Under the pieces are notes generated by a model, which was not told where the DNA came from, made no database searches, and saw nothing but the letters and a program-made list of their open reading frames with translations. Source: Entophlyctis helioformis (taxonomy: Eukaryota > Chytridiomycota > Chytridiomycetes > Chytridiales > Chytriomycetaceae). Taken from it: a DNA stretch of 64,000 nt. A program made the translations under genes and the position numbers. Positions 49,878 to 59,656 of this stretch are shown here, piece by piece. Numbering within the stretch: position 1 is the stretch's first letter; each line of letters starts with the position of its first letter. The stretch spans positions 1 through 64,000 of the forward strand of contig JAHLKH010000101.1 of the NCBI GenBank assembly GCA_025526915.1, written 5' to 3'.

Positions 49878-49928
<51 letters not shown>

Positions 49929-51414
49929 GAGGCGGCTCGTACAGCATGGTCTTGAAGAACGCTGCTGGCAGGCTGTCGTCGCCTGGCGCCTTGCGGGCCT
50001 GCATCTTGCGCAGAGTCGCGCTGATCTCGTCCCAGTCGAGCGGGGCATCAGCCTCCTCGGCGTGGCGTCTGACCACGCGGGACGGAGGCTGCAGGGTCGC
50101 ACCCAGCCGCTCCCAGTGGTCGCGGTTGAGGCTGTTGGATTGGGCAGCGCTGGCAAGGTCTCTGTAGTGGTCATGCCACACAGCGCAGATGTCGTCAGGC
50201 TCGTAGCTGATCAGATCGGTGCCTGACCGGCGGATGGGCGACGTGATGGCAGACGAGCGAGCGCCGCCCTTGGCCATGAAGCGGATCCTGGCCCAGGCCG
50301 CCCCCACGCGAGAGTCGGCAAACATCTCGGAGAGGTTAGCCGTGTGCTTGCGCCAGGCAGCAGTGTCGTCCTGCCTGGAGAGCGTCCTGGCTGCCCGCTT
50401 GGCATCGCGAAAGGCGTCGAGTGCCGTGGCGACGGCCGCAGGGTCAGCGTGGCGATCCTCGGCGAGCGCACGCCAGGTGTTGTAGGCGACATGGCGAGCT
50501 TGCAGGGCTCGGACGGTGGCCGGCCTGAGCTTGCGGTGGAAGGCAGGTGCGTTAGCTGGCTGGCGGACCTGAGTGTCGTCGGCGACTCTCTGGGCCGTCT
50601 CGACAAAGGCGTTGGTGAGCGTGTTGATGTCGGTGTCCTCGGGCAGATCCGCCAGGGGCTGCCAGTAGTTGTGCGTCGCGATGGCAACCTCGCGCGCCTT
50701 GCAGAGAGCTGGGTGGATGCGGGCGGGCGCCTCGGAACGGCAGAGGAGCAGCACGGAGGCGGGTGCGGATCGGCCAGTGGTCGGAGCAGTCGTGGTTCCT
50801 GTCCACACGGGTGCTGCAGAGCAGGGCAAGGGCAGCATCGTTAACCACAAAGTGATCAATGGAGGACCATCTGGCGCCTTGTCTGAAGCCATGGCGCGTG
50901 GCAGGGCTGCCAGAGAACTGCATGACGCGCAGCCCAGGCCCCAGCCTGCGATGCGGCGACGGAGCATCTGCTTGGTCGTGTTCCAGTCACCACCGATGAT
51001 GACTGGGCGGTCGTGCTGCATGGCGTGATTGAGGGCATCGCGGATGGCGTTGAACGTGGCGGGACGCTCAGAGTGACCGACGTAGACCGAGCCGACGAGC
51101 CAGACACAGCCAGGTGTCAGGTTGGGGGCACGAGCAAGGATGAGCGATCCGGGGACGCCTCTGACTTCCGAAGCAGCCAGATGCGAGGGGAAGCCGAGCG
51201 CGAGGCCGCGGATGTTGGGGCCGGTGGCGGGGTGGTGCAGCACGTGGTAACCAGGGACCGTGAAGGGAAACGCGCCCGTCACAAAGTTGGTTTCCTGTAG
51301 AGCAAAGATCATGGGGTTGACAGAGCGGAGGATGGAACGCAGCTCAGGCCTCTTCCCAAGGCCACCATTGATGTTCCAAGAGAAGATCAGGCGGGACGCG
51401 CCAGCGGCAGGCAT
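47625..51414 (-). pseudogene. LINE ORF2: AP endonuclease plus reverse transcriptase, frame-broken
   Basis: Proposed start 51414 (MPAAGASRLIFSWNINGG). The endonuclease shows 'IFALQETNF', 'GGDWNTT', then 'SIDHFVVNDAAL' and 'SDHWPI', the last two in a different frame (breaks near 50920 and 50700 that cancel). A polyQ run from a CTG repeat (49881-49930) separates it from the reverse transcriptase. That has 'IPKKGDPLDPNDHRGISLIN', motif A 'FVDLRKAFDTV' (about 49471), motif B 'RQGCPLSPILFNLF' and motif C 'LLFADDLVLL' (about 49150). Breaks near 49655 and 48905 precede 'HEYVYLGVTIDDKLTF' and the C-terminal CILCNQS...HEWAHFVVSC zinc motif. No RNase H domain is seen. Confidence 0.8.
49881..49930 (-). 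repeat. CAG/CTG triplet run coding polyQ in LINE ORF2
   Basis: About 16 CTG triplets (plus strand) encode a Gln run in the linker between endonuclease and reverse transcriptase. Confidence 0.9.
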
Positions 51415-51549
51415 CGCGGCACCAACCGCAGCAGCAGCAGGGGCAGCGCGAGGAGGAACAGCAAGGTGCACACGACGGAAACGACCAGCGCATGCGGGAA
51501 GAGGCTTGCCGCATGTACTTGAAGATCTCATCGAGGTGGAGGACGGGGC

Positions 51550-52122
51550 GTACGCGGTAGATGCTGCGGAATGGCTTGCAGTGGAACTTGACTTGGATGG
51601 CGTTTCCAGTGCGCAGACGCTCGGGGAGGATCTGGGCAAGGATGGCGTGGAAGTTGGCGACGGTCATGGGCGAGCAGTTGCTGACGATGATGGCGTACTC
51701 GGGAGCGTCGAGGGGAGGCGGTTGATGTGTTGGGGTGGTGCGGCTGGTGTTGCGGCTGGTGTTGCGGCGGGAGGTAGTGCGGTTGGTGGGGAGGGTGGTG
51801 AGGAGGAGGGGAGGGCGATGGGGACGGGTCGGGGAAGATCGGCGTAGGGGGCAGGTTGGCGGCGTCTATGGGGCTGGGTAGAGCCGAGTGCTGAGAGGCC
51901 GGTCCCTCACTCAGCACGTCGGACAGGTTATCAAGGTCGCTACTTAACATGACTGTGGGTCGACAGTCATGTCAGCGCACGGCGTGTTGTACATCTCGTC
52001 GAGCGAGTGCACATCATCATCCGAGTCAGCGGCAGCAGGAGCAGGGGCAGCAGGGGCAGCAGGGGCAGCAGGGGCAGCAGGGGCAGGAGCAGAAGCGGCG
52101 GGGGCCTCCACTCGAGGCATGC
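51550..52122 (-). pseudogene. LINE ORF1 region, broken
   Basis: From an ATG at 52122 (MPRVEAP) the frame gives an Ala/Pro run and 'DSDDDVHSLDEMYNTPCADM', and stops at 51944. A second frame opens at 51950 with an overlapping ATG/TAA and gives 'LSSDLDNLSDVLSEGP' and a Pro/His-rich stretch. A third frame, entered near 51720, gives 'APEYAIIVSNCSPMTVANFH' and 'KFHCKPFRSIYRVRPVLHL', which look structured. The pieces together resemble an ORF1 protein with disordered N-terminal half. No zinc knuckle is visible in it. Confidence 0.5.
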
Positions 52123-52425
52123 GCTGGCTGGCCACAAGAAGCAAAAAGGAGCAAAAATGTCGAGCGGAGTGGTGCATGCGGTGGGGTTCGAACCCACGCA
52201 GGCTTTCGCCTATAACGTCTTAAGCGTCACGCCTTAGACCACTCGGCCACACATGCGCAAAACCTCCAGTCGAAATTCCCGCACATTGTCTGTTTGAACG
52301 CTACCTCTGAAAACAGCCTCAGCGTGAGACACGTGAGACATGAGACATCTGCAACGAGCAGCACAGCTGGTGGTGGTTGTGCAAGAGCAGCCCAAGACTG
52401 CGAGGCAAAGAGGGACGTGAGACAG
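52115..52425 (-). repeat. tRNA-Leu cassette, copy 1 (311 bp, about 95 percent to 61678-61990)
   Basis: On the minus strand this block covers about 169 bp of upstream sequence (with TCTCATGTCTCACGTGTCTC), the tRNA-Leu gene and about 58 bp of downstream flank. It matches the block at 61678-61990 with a handful of substitutions and small indels. Similarity ends at GCGCATGCCT in both, where the LINE copies take over. Confidence 0.85.
52173..52256 (-). tRNA. tRNA-Leu (anticodon UAA), copy 1
   Basis: 84-nt tRNA with a long variable arm, as expected for leucine. The acceptor GCATGTG pairs with CGCATGC with one U-G pair. The anticodon stem TGACG/CGTTA encloses CTTAAGA, so the anticodon is TAA. The variable arm AGGCGAAAGCCT and the T loop GTTCGAACC are clear. 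A T5 run about 15-20 nt downstream is a plausible Pol III terminator. Confidence 0.95.
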
Positions 52426-52492
52426 ACGTGAGACAGATGTGCCAGTGACGATCCACAGTGCCACCGGCAGATCTTCGCCTTGAACTCGCACG

Positions 52493-54838
52493 ATGGATCC
52501 CCTGTCGGCATCCGCCTATGGTGGCGGCCACAGCAGCCACGACGCAGCAGCAGGAACAGGAACAGGCGCAGGCGCCCACGACCACGAGCACGGCGGCGAC
52601 CCGTGGGGCTCCAGCAGCTACGCCTCGGGGGCAGGCGGCGGCGGGTCCAGCTCAAGCAGCAGCGATGTGGACGACCACCCGCTGGCTTCCGGCGGCCATG
52701 GCCAGCTCGGCGCGACGGCCGCGGGCGGTGGCAGCGGTGGCAGCGGCGTAGGCATGTTTGGGCTTGCAGGCCACGGCCAGCAGCCTGGACTGCACCCTGG
52801 ACAGCCTCCAGCGCAGGGGCAGGCGCAGGCGCAGGGGCAGGCACACGCACCGGCCCTTGGACAGCCGCAGCACGAGTCGACGGTCACGTCGGCCGTGTTC
52901 TCGTTAGGCAGCTATCCTGACGCCGAGCAGCAGCTGGCCTCCCGCCCGCCCCGCGAAAAGGTACGTGCTGTGTGCCTGCCTGCTGCCTGCTGCCTGCTGC
53001 CCGCTGTGTGTGTGTATGTGTGTGTGTGTGTGCATGGCTCTGCGTATGCCTGCCTGCCGCCCAGCTGCACAGCTGCTCAACCCTGGCGGATGCAGACACG
53101 CTCGCATGCTTTCCACTTGCTCGCGCTGTGCAACCTCGGCTGCTTGGCTGACACGACCGCCTGCCCGACCGCCTGCCCGCCCTCCAACAGACCAACTTCT
53201 GCTGCGAGCTCGACAAAGTCTTTGCGAGCGTCTCGAGCCATGCGTTTGTGCCGCCGATCCGCGCAGACATTGACATGCGCGACCAGGCCAAGCCGGCCAT
53301 CACCATCGCCGATGCCACCAAGGCGCACGACATGTCCGGCAGCACGTACATTGCGTATGCGATCCGCACCGATCTCCCGCAGCAGGCCGTCGAGCTCGAA
53401 GCCAAGCACCGGTACTCGGAGTTTGAGGCTCTGCGCAAGCTGCTGACCAAGGCGTATCCGACGGTCGTTGTGCCGCCCATTCCCGAAAAACACTCGGTCG
53501 CTGCCTATGCCGCCAAGCCCGGCAAGGCCAAGGAAGATCCACGCATCATTCTGCACCGCAAGCGCATGCTGCAGACGTTTTTGAACCGTGTCGCTGCGCA
53601 CCCGGTGCTGAGGTCGGCACACATCTTTCATCGCTTTGTCAAGGGCGATGCGCCGTGGAGCGAGATCCTGAGCTCGTCTGGCCTGTCGCACTTGCTCAAG
53701 CGCAGCGACACGATTGTCAAGGTCAGCGACAAGAGCGTGCTCAAGAAGCCAGGTGGGTGTGATGGGCGGCGCCAGTGCATTGCAGATGGGGCATGTAGGA
53801 TGCCGATGCTAATGGCCGTGACCATGACGTGGCCTGACAGATGCCCACTTTATTGCTGCCGAGGACTATACTGCGCGGTTCATGGCGCAGATGCTCTACA
53901 TTGAACGCATCTACAAGCGCATTGCGAGCCACTACTCGGAAATGGCATCAACATACACGGATCTGGGCGGCAGCTACAACGGCTGGTCGCTCACCGAAAC
54001 GACGCTCTCCGAGGCCATCGAGCAGACGGGACAGGCGATCGACTCGACAGTGACAGCGACCAACACGCTGCACGCACAGCTCGAGGAGCGCTTTGGCGAG
54101 TCGCTGCACGAGTATGCGCAGTTTGGCAAGGCGATTGACAAGCTGCTGCGATGGCGCCACAAGAAACATGCCGAGTTTGAAGCCATCTCCGAAACGCTGA
54201 TCCAGAAGCAGGCACTGCTGCAGAAGCTTGAGCAGACCGAGCATGAGTCGCAGCGGCTGGCGGCAGCGCTCAACTCGGAGGGCATTCCTAGTGCCAGCCA
54301 GCCGTACGCTTATGCAGGCACTGGAGCCGCCGCAAGCAGCGGCGCATTGGCTGGATCTGACGGTACTGGAATAGGCGGCAGCGGGGCAGCGGGCGAGGCG
54401 TTTGGGCAGGGGATCAACTCGCCACCAGGTGCGACATCTCCACCATCCACGCAGCCCCCACAGGGCCAGGCCTATCCATCCGCCAGCGCCAAACTGCCAT
54501 ATGCCAACCCGCCGATCCCAGCCTCGAGGCCCGTTGGAATCTTTGCGACGCTCAACTCGCTCATGGACAACGACCCCGAGCTCACGCGCCGCAACAACAT
54601 CTCCAAGACCAAAGAAGCGATTGTGACGCTCGAGGACCAGCGCGAGACGACCCGGCAAGAGCTGCTTGCGGCCAATGCCGAGATCCAGCGCGACCTCGAC
54701 CGGTTCCAGCGACAAAAGATTGCCGACCTGCGAGACATGCTCGTGGGATACTCGCTCGCGCAGCGCGAGTACCACCGCAAGGCGCTAGCGGCGTGGCAGA
54801 TTGCACGCAGCGCAATCGACCGCATTCCTGCCGCCTGA
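52493..54838 (+). CDS. SNX41: PX-BAR sorting nexin, SNX41/ATG20-like
   Basis: Exons are 52493-52960, 53191-53752 and 53841-54838, giving 675 residues. The first 150 residues are Gly/Ser/His/Gln-rich. The PX domain starts near 'IADATKAHDMSGSTYIAYAI', with the phosphoinositide-binding 'RYSEFEALRKLL' and 'VVPPIPEKHS' motifs, and continues to 'HRKRMLQTFLNRVAAHPVL' and 'IFHRFVKGDAPW'. A BAR-like helical region follows ('DYTARFMAQMLYIERI', 'LHEYAQFGKAIDKLL'), interrupted by a Gly/Pro-rich loop of about 90 residues, a known feature of Snx41/Atg20 proteins. These act in endosome-to-Golgi recycling and selective autophagy. Fungal specificity of the subfamily supports the taxonomic call. Confidence 0.9.
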
Positions 54839-54892
54839 TCCATCCATCCATCCATTCAACCATCCATCGATTCAACCATCCATCCATCCAGC
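54839..54892. repeat. (CCAT)n microsatellite directly after the sorting nexin stop
   Basis: An imperfect CCAT tetranucleotide tract begins at the base after the stop codon, in the 3' UTR. A short CTTG run follows at about 54901. Confidence 0.85.
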
Positions 54893-55175
54893 CTTCCATT
54901 TGCTTGCTTGCTTGCTCTGTTCGTCTTGTTGCCCCCCTGTGTCTGCAGCCTGTCTGCGATTGCATCAGCAAATGAACGCTGCCTTGCTACGATTGCTGCC
55001 CATGGACAGCTGGGCCACAGGATTGTGGCGCGCTCTGTGACTCGCCCGGTTGTGTGGCGCGTCGTCCGATTGAAGCAAGGCCGCCATGGATGAATGTCCC
55101 TTCAACGGCTCGAGCCCCTCTTGTTTGCCGACTCGCACTTGCCCCCAGTGTACAGAAGCCAGCACAAACAGACGC

Positions 55176-56385
55176 ATGTCGCACACAGCAGCAGCAGCAA
55201 GGGCAGCAGCCGACTCGAGCGACGACTACGACTTTTGCACGGCATCGTCGCCCGTGCGGCCGCCGCTCGACCTCGACAGCTTGCTGTCCGTGTGGGAAGC
55301 GCAAGGTGCGTCGCTTGCCGTGTCGGGCTGTGCTCGCTCCCCTCGTGCTGCCCCGTGTGCACAGACGCAGCAACGATGACCAGCCTGGTGCATACGGTGG
55401 CACCGCTGCTCTGATCAGTTGGTGCTGCTCCGGCTACCATTGCTGCCATCGCTGCTATCGCTGCTGCGTCTGTGCCGACGTTGGCATGCCATCCACCTGC
55501 CAACACACTGACATGAACATCCTGCATTGTTCTTTAGCCGACACGCTCACCCACCAGGACGTTGCCCAGTTTCGCATGGACAACCGCAAACGCAATCTCC
55601 GAGCCATCGAGTCGCCCCGCGTGCAGTCGCCTGCCCTTGGCCCGGCTGTGGCAATCGCTGCGCTCGGCACCACACTTGCAGCATCGCACATGCCGCCCCT
55701 CTCATTGACGTCGGCGTCCAAGGCTGGCATCTCCATGCCAAACGGGCATCAACTCGCTTCATCCATGATGTTCGGCAGAGGATCGCCGACTTTGGCTCGG
55801 CCATCCAAACGACTCGCTCTTGGCGCGCTCGCATCTCCACCCTACTGGACCCAGTCGGCACCCCATTCGCCGTCTCATCATGCGCAGACTGGCGGCCATG
55901 TCCAAAGCTACCACGAGGGCATCATGGGCAGTGATGATGTGGACGCCAGTATGGACGACATTATCTGTGCACCGGCCGTGGCCCCCAACATCAGCAGCAG
56001 CAGTAGCAGCAGCAACATGTACCATACGAGCTACCCCCAACAGCAACACTTGTATCAAAGTCAGCATCAGCACTCATACAACAACCAAAACAGCCACAAT
56101 CACAACAGCCATAATACGGCATCGATGTCCATGTCTGTGCAACACCCGCCCACATTGCTCTATGCATCGACCTCCATGGCCGGCCACCACCCAGCAACCA
56201 TTGCCACATCGGCCGTGTACTTGGCGGGCGGTCTCATGCAGACCATGGAGTATCTGCCTCCGACGCCGCTGTCGTCTCAGCCGCCACCGCCACTGCCCAT
56301 GCCAGATGCCATCATGTCTGTAAAGTCGTACTGGGCAAACGAATCTGTACACGTGTATGACCACGACCTGCGCATGTTACCGTGA
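55176..56385 (+). CDS. Unknown Ser/His-rich protein, two exons
   Basis: Exons are 55176-55305 and 55538-56385 (GTGCGT donor, CTTTAG acceptor, phase 1), giving 325 residues; an in-frame ATG at 55086 would add 30. The N-terminal 65 residues carry the only conserved-looking part: an acidic 'SSDDYDFC', then 'LDLDSLLSVWEAQ' joined across the intron to 'ADTLTHQDVAQFRMDNRKRN'. The remainder is Ser/Pro/His/Asn-rich with poly-Ser, and a Pro-rich end. It could be a transcriptional or cell-cycle regulator with short linear motifs, but I recognise no family. Confidence 0.6.
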
Positions 56386-56571
56386 CCGCCAGATGCGAAT
56401 CTCGAATGAATTATTGCGTTTTTTTTTGTTGGCGAGCTTGCCTTGGCCGTTCAAACAACGCAAGGTCGTGCTTGCTGCCCCGCCTCTGGCCGACAGACAG
56501 ACAGACAGGCGGACAGACAGACAGAAGACTGACGATGATCCATGCACGACAGGCAGACAGGCACCCACACA

Positions 56572-57915
56572 ATGGCGCGGAAAACAAGAAGCAGCACCAA
56601 GGCGGCTGCAGAGGCGGCTGCTCAGGCATCGACGGCCGTTGCAACGGCAGCACCGACCATTGCAGCCAAGGCGTCCAAAAAGTCTGCTGCTGGCAAGGCG
56701 GCCAAGACGGCCAAGACGGCCAAGGCGACGTCGCCCGTCCCCGAGACGGTCCCAGCCGACACAGCCGACGCTGCAGATGCCAACGACGCTGCCACAGAAC
56801 AAGAGACGGCACCGGAGCCCAAGGTGGCCAAAAAGTACCTCAAGCACCGCAAGTTTGACGACGACGATGAGGAGGACGAGGATGAGGACGAGGATGCTGG
56901 CATGGCAGATGCAACTGGTGCTGCACAAGACAACGAAGAAGAAGAGGATGAGGACGACGATGAGGACGAGGACGACGAGGCTGCGCCTGAAGCCATCTCG
57001 ACCCGTGATACCAAGGCGGTGGCGATCGAGTCTCAGCGTGCCCGCGCCGACCGCGAGAAGCGGTAAGACGGATCGTGTCGATACCATGTGGCCGATCTCC
57101 TTATTAGCTGGCTGACACGCATGCGGTATGGGATGCCCACGACCACCACCCACGACCACCACCTACCAGTGAGCGGGAGTCGCTCAAGGAAAAGAGACGG
57201 AAACGTGACGAGGCTGGCAAGCAGCAGCAGCAGGAACGCCGCGCCAAGATCGCCGAGAAGGCGCGTCTCATGCCTGTCGAGGTCCTCGAGGCTGCGTCCA
57301 AGGCGTACGTTGTCTCTCCATCTGTCTGCACTGATTGTGGCGGCTGCGCTTGCTCGGGACTTACTCGTTTGCTCGTGTTTGATACTGCGGCGTGTGTGTG
57401 TGGGGATGGCAGCAAGGAAGAGGCTGATCGGCTCAAGGAGGCCAAGGCAAAGGCGCAGGTCAAGAACGTGCATCTGCGTGCAAAGTCCGAGGCGAGCAAG
57501 GCCAAGAAAAAGTCTGCGTTTGGACCCGAGGGCGGTGTGCGCGTTGGGTGCGTTTCTCTGTCTGATGCGGTCGGCATTGCTGGGCTTGGCACAACGCACA
57601 CGATCGTTGCTGACGACACGTGTGGTGTAGAAAAAAGATGCTTGTGGTGCCGCTCAACAAAAAGGCGACGGGCGGTCCGGGCGGCAAGATCGACCCTGCT
57701 GTTCTGGCGTTCAAGGAGAGCCAGCTGTTCCGCGCCAAGACCAAGCGCATTTCTGGTAGGGTTTTTGCCACGCCCGTGTCGCTTGTTCAGCTGATGCTCG
57801 GGGGGCGATGAACGTCATAACCAACACTGTGCTTGGCTGGACAGCTGTCACGGCCATGTCGTCTGCACGATCGAGCCGGAACAACGGCACGCCTGCACCC
57901 TTCTTTGCCAAGTAA
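56572..57915 (+). CDS. Nucleolar protein, probable UTP16/BUD21-like
   Basis: Exons are 56572-57062, 57170-57304, 57413-57547, 57631-57755 and 57845-57915, giving 318 residues with all phases matching. An Ala/Lys-rich start is followed by two acidic blocks (poly-Asp/Glu at about residues 103-148). A long basic helix comes next ('RESLKEKRRKRDEAGKQQQQ', 'KEEADRLKEAKAKAQ') and a conserved-looking C terminus ('KKMLVVPLNKK', 'LFRAKTKRIS', ending PAPFFAK). The layout (acidic tract, basic coiled coil, short Phe-containing tail) fits Bud21/Utp16, a component of the U3 snoRNP small-subunit processome, but the name is tentative. Confidence 0.6.
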
Positions 57916-58060
57916 GGGATCACGGCAAGGAACAGCACATCCGGCGATCCAGCCAATAAAGCCATGTTTGGTATTTATCCCACCCGCGACAGGAAATGAC
58001 GCACATGGCTGCGCGTCTCTTTATTGCTCTCCCGGCTTCCTCGGACAGCCAATGCGTCGA

Positions 58061-58085
58061 CCATCCTTCCATCCATCCATCCATT
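58061..58085. repeat. (CCAT)n microsatellite between UTP16-like and RPB4 genes
   Basis: A short CCAT tract in the convergent 3' intergenic space (57916-58263), where nothing else is seen. Confidence 0.8.
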
Positions 58086-58263
58086 CATCGATCCGGATCC
58101 ATCTGCCCGTCCAACGGCCAGCCCACGAGCCAACAATTAGAGCCATTTCAGACGCGCAAGGACAGCAACAAACAGTCTCGTAGTCGGCCGACGAGCAGTA
58201 AAACCGCCACACACTGCAGCCAGCGGCCAAAAACGGTTCCGATCCCGACACCACACGCCGCCA

Positions 58264-59106
58264 TCAGCCCTGGTACTTGCGCAGGTTCTGCAGATCGTTG
58301 AGGAGGTTCTGCAGCTCGTCATCCGTCCGGACCTCGCGCGCCAGACTGCCCACCACAGCGCGCATGTCAGCCATCAACAACACGCCAACAGCAGTAACAA
58401 CACACCAACACGGACACGCGATCGCCGGGCTGGTTGGCGCGACGCCAACACGCACCTTGGAATAAGGATCTTGGCTTCTTCGGCAGTCTCGCAGCACAGG
58501 TTGGCGAGCTGCGCCATCTCAAACTGGTGGAACTGCTCGTCGGGGAACAACCTGGACAGGCAGATCGATCGGCCAGTCAGTCAGTCCAGTCAGTCGAGCC
58601 AGTCGAACCAGTCGAGTCCAGACACAAAGAGACTCACGATCGGATCTCCTTGACCGTCTGCTTGTTGGTGAACCGAGAAAACTGCTGGCAGTAGTCAATC
58701 GTCTTTTGCATGACGCTGCCGTCGCCCACACCCCGCCACACGAGTTGAAGCGTCAGTCTGTGCCAGGTCTGCCCCTCGTCTCCAGCAGGCGGGGGCATCG
58801 GACTCACTCGGAGATGCTGCCGTCGCCCGACTCTTTGCGCTTGCGGTCCTTGGCGACTTCGAGCAGCACTCGCACCTCTGAGATGAGCAGGCACTGGACA
58901 TCCTGGAACTCTGTGGGCGATGCCGTTCAAGTTGTGTCGTCAGCGTCGTCGTCGGCGTCATCGGCGTCGTCGTTGTCTGCGTCGTCTTGGCTGGCATGCC
59001 CAGTTGTGGTGAGACAGCCAACTGGCCGGCACTTGCCTGTGCCAAACTTGACCTGGTTGGCGTCCTCCTCTTCCAGCGCCTGCCTCCGTCGTCGTGTGGT
59101 TGCCAT
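58264..59106 (-). CDS. RPB4: RNA polymerase II subunit RPB4
   Basis: Minus-strand exons are 59106-59037, 58910-58808, 58715-58638, 58551-58456 and 58345-58264, giving 142 residues, the same length as human RPB4. Conserved blocks are 'EEEDANQVKFGTEFQDVQCL', 'VMQKTIDYCQQFSRFTN', 'FHQFEMAQLANLC', 'TAEEAKILIPSL' and 'DDELQNLLNDLQNLRKYQG'. With RPB7 it forms the stalk of Pol II. Intron 1 (59036-58911) begins GCAAGT, a GC-AG intron. The yeast-type long insertion is absent. Confidence 0.95.
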
Positions 59107-59243
59107 GGCTCTCCGTCCGTCCTTCTGTCGGTCCGTCTGTCTGTCGGTCGGTCGCTGGGTGCTGCCTGTGGCCTCACGTCCTCAACGAGATTGCCAACAA
59201 CCAGACAAACTCAAGTGGCCCACGCCAGAGCGAGCCGACCGCC

Positions 59244-59405
59244 ATGAGCGTGTTTCCCAACTTCCGCCGCATCTTCCAGGACTCCCGGTCCGAGGCCGAG
59301 GAGAAGACCATCACCAACGAGGCCGTGTTCAAGCTGCTGTCGTTCCTGGCCGTCGCCGTCTGCATGGCCGCCGCCCGCCGTGCCTCGTTCCCGCACGCCG
59401 CATAG
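59244..59405 (+). CDS. Tiny single-pass membrane protein
   Basis: 53 residues. The N-terminal half (MSVFPNFRRIFQDSRSEAEE) is polar and amphipathic. Residues 28-44 (VFKLLSFLAVAVCMAA) form one hydrophobic helix, followed by a short basic tail. The size and layout resemble small tail-anchored subunits of the mitochondrial outer membrane (TOM5/TOM6 type), but no specific motif proves that. It is divergent from RPB4, 137 bp between starts. It could also be a chance frame. Confidence 0.45.
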   Translation: MSVFPNFRRIFQDSRSEAEEKTITNEAVFKLLSFLAVAVCMAAARRASFPHAA

Positions 59406-59656
59406 CATCGGCGCATAGCATCGCTGAACAGCATCGTCGCATCGAACAGCCGTCGCTTGGCACCATGGATCGCACATCTGCCACTCTCCTCTCGCAGACA
59501 GGCACCAGTGGGCAGACAGGCACTGGAAGGCACGCAGACCGGCAGGTAGACAGACTGACAGGCACTGGAAGGCACTAGCAGGCGATCCATAATAAACCTG
59601 GTTACCCACAAAGCGCAAATCTCGCTTCGAGGCCGCTGCTACTGCTGCCGCCGCCA

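Larger units (their letters stand above)
47517..52114 (-). mobile_element. LINE (non-LTR) retrotransposon, near full length, decayed
   Basis: The element reads on the minus strand. It has a GC-rich ORF1 region, an ORF2 with apurinic-type endonuclease and reverse transcriptase, a C-terminal CCHC motif, and an A8 tail (T run at 47517-47524) after CATCACCT. The 3' 795 bp match the truncated copy at 61999-62793 at about 98 percent. The 5' edge is placed where similarity to the tRNA-Leu downstream flank ends (52115), but it is uncertain. I find no target-site duplication for this copy. ORF2 has at least four frame breaks, so the copy as given is not autonomous. The clade (Tad1/I/RTE-like) is not resolved by eye. 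Confidence 0.85.

Noticed and set aside
50552..50923. Separate 123-codon protein in the LINE
   Set aside because: It carries the endonuclease SIDH and SDHWPI motifs, so it is part of ORF2 in a shifted frame, not its own gene.
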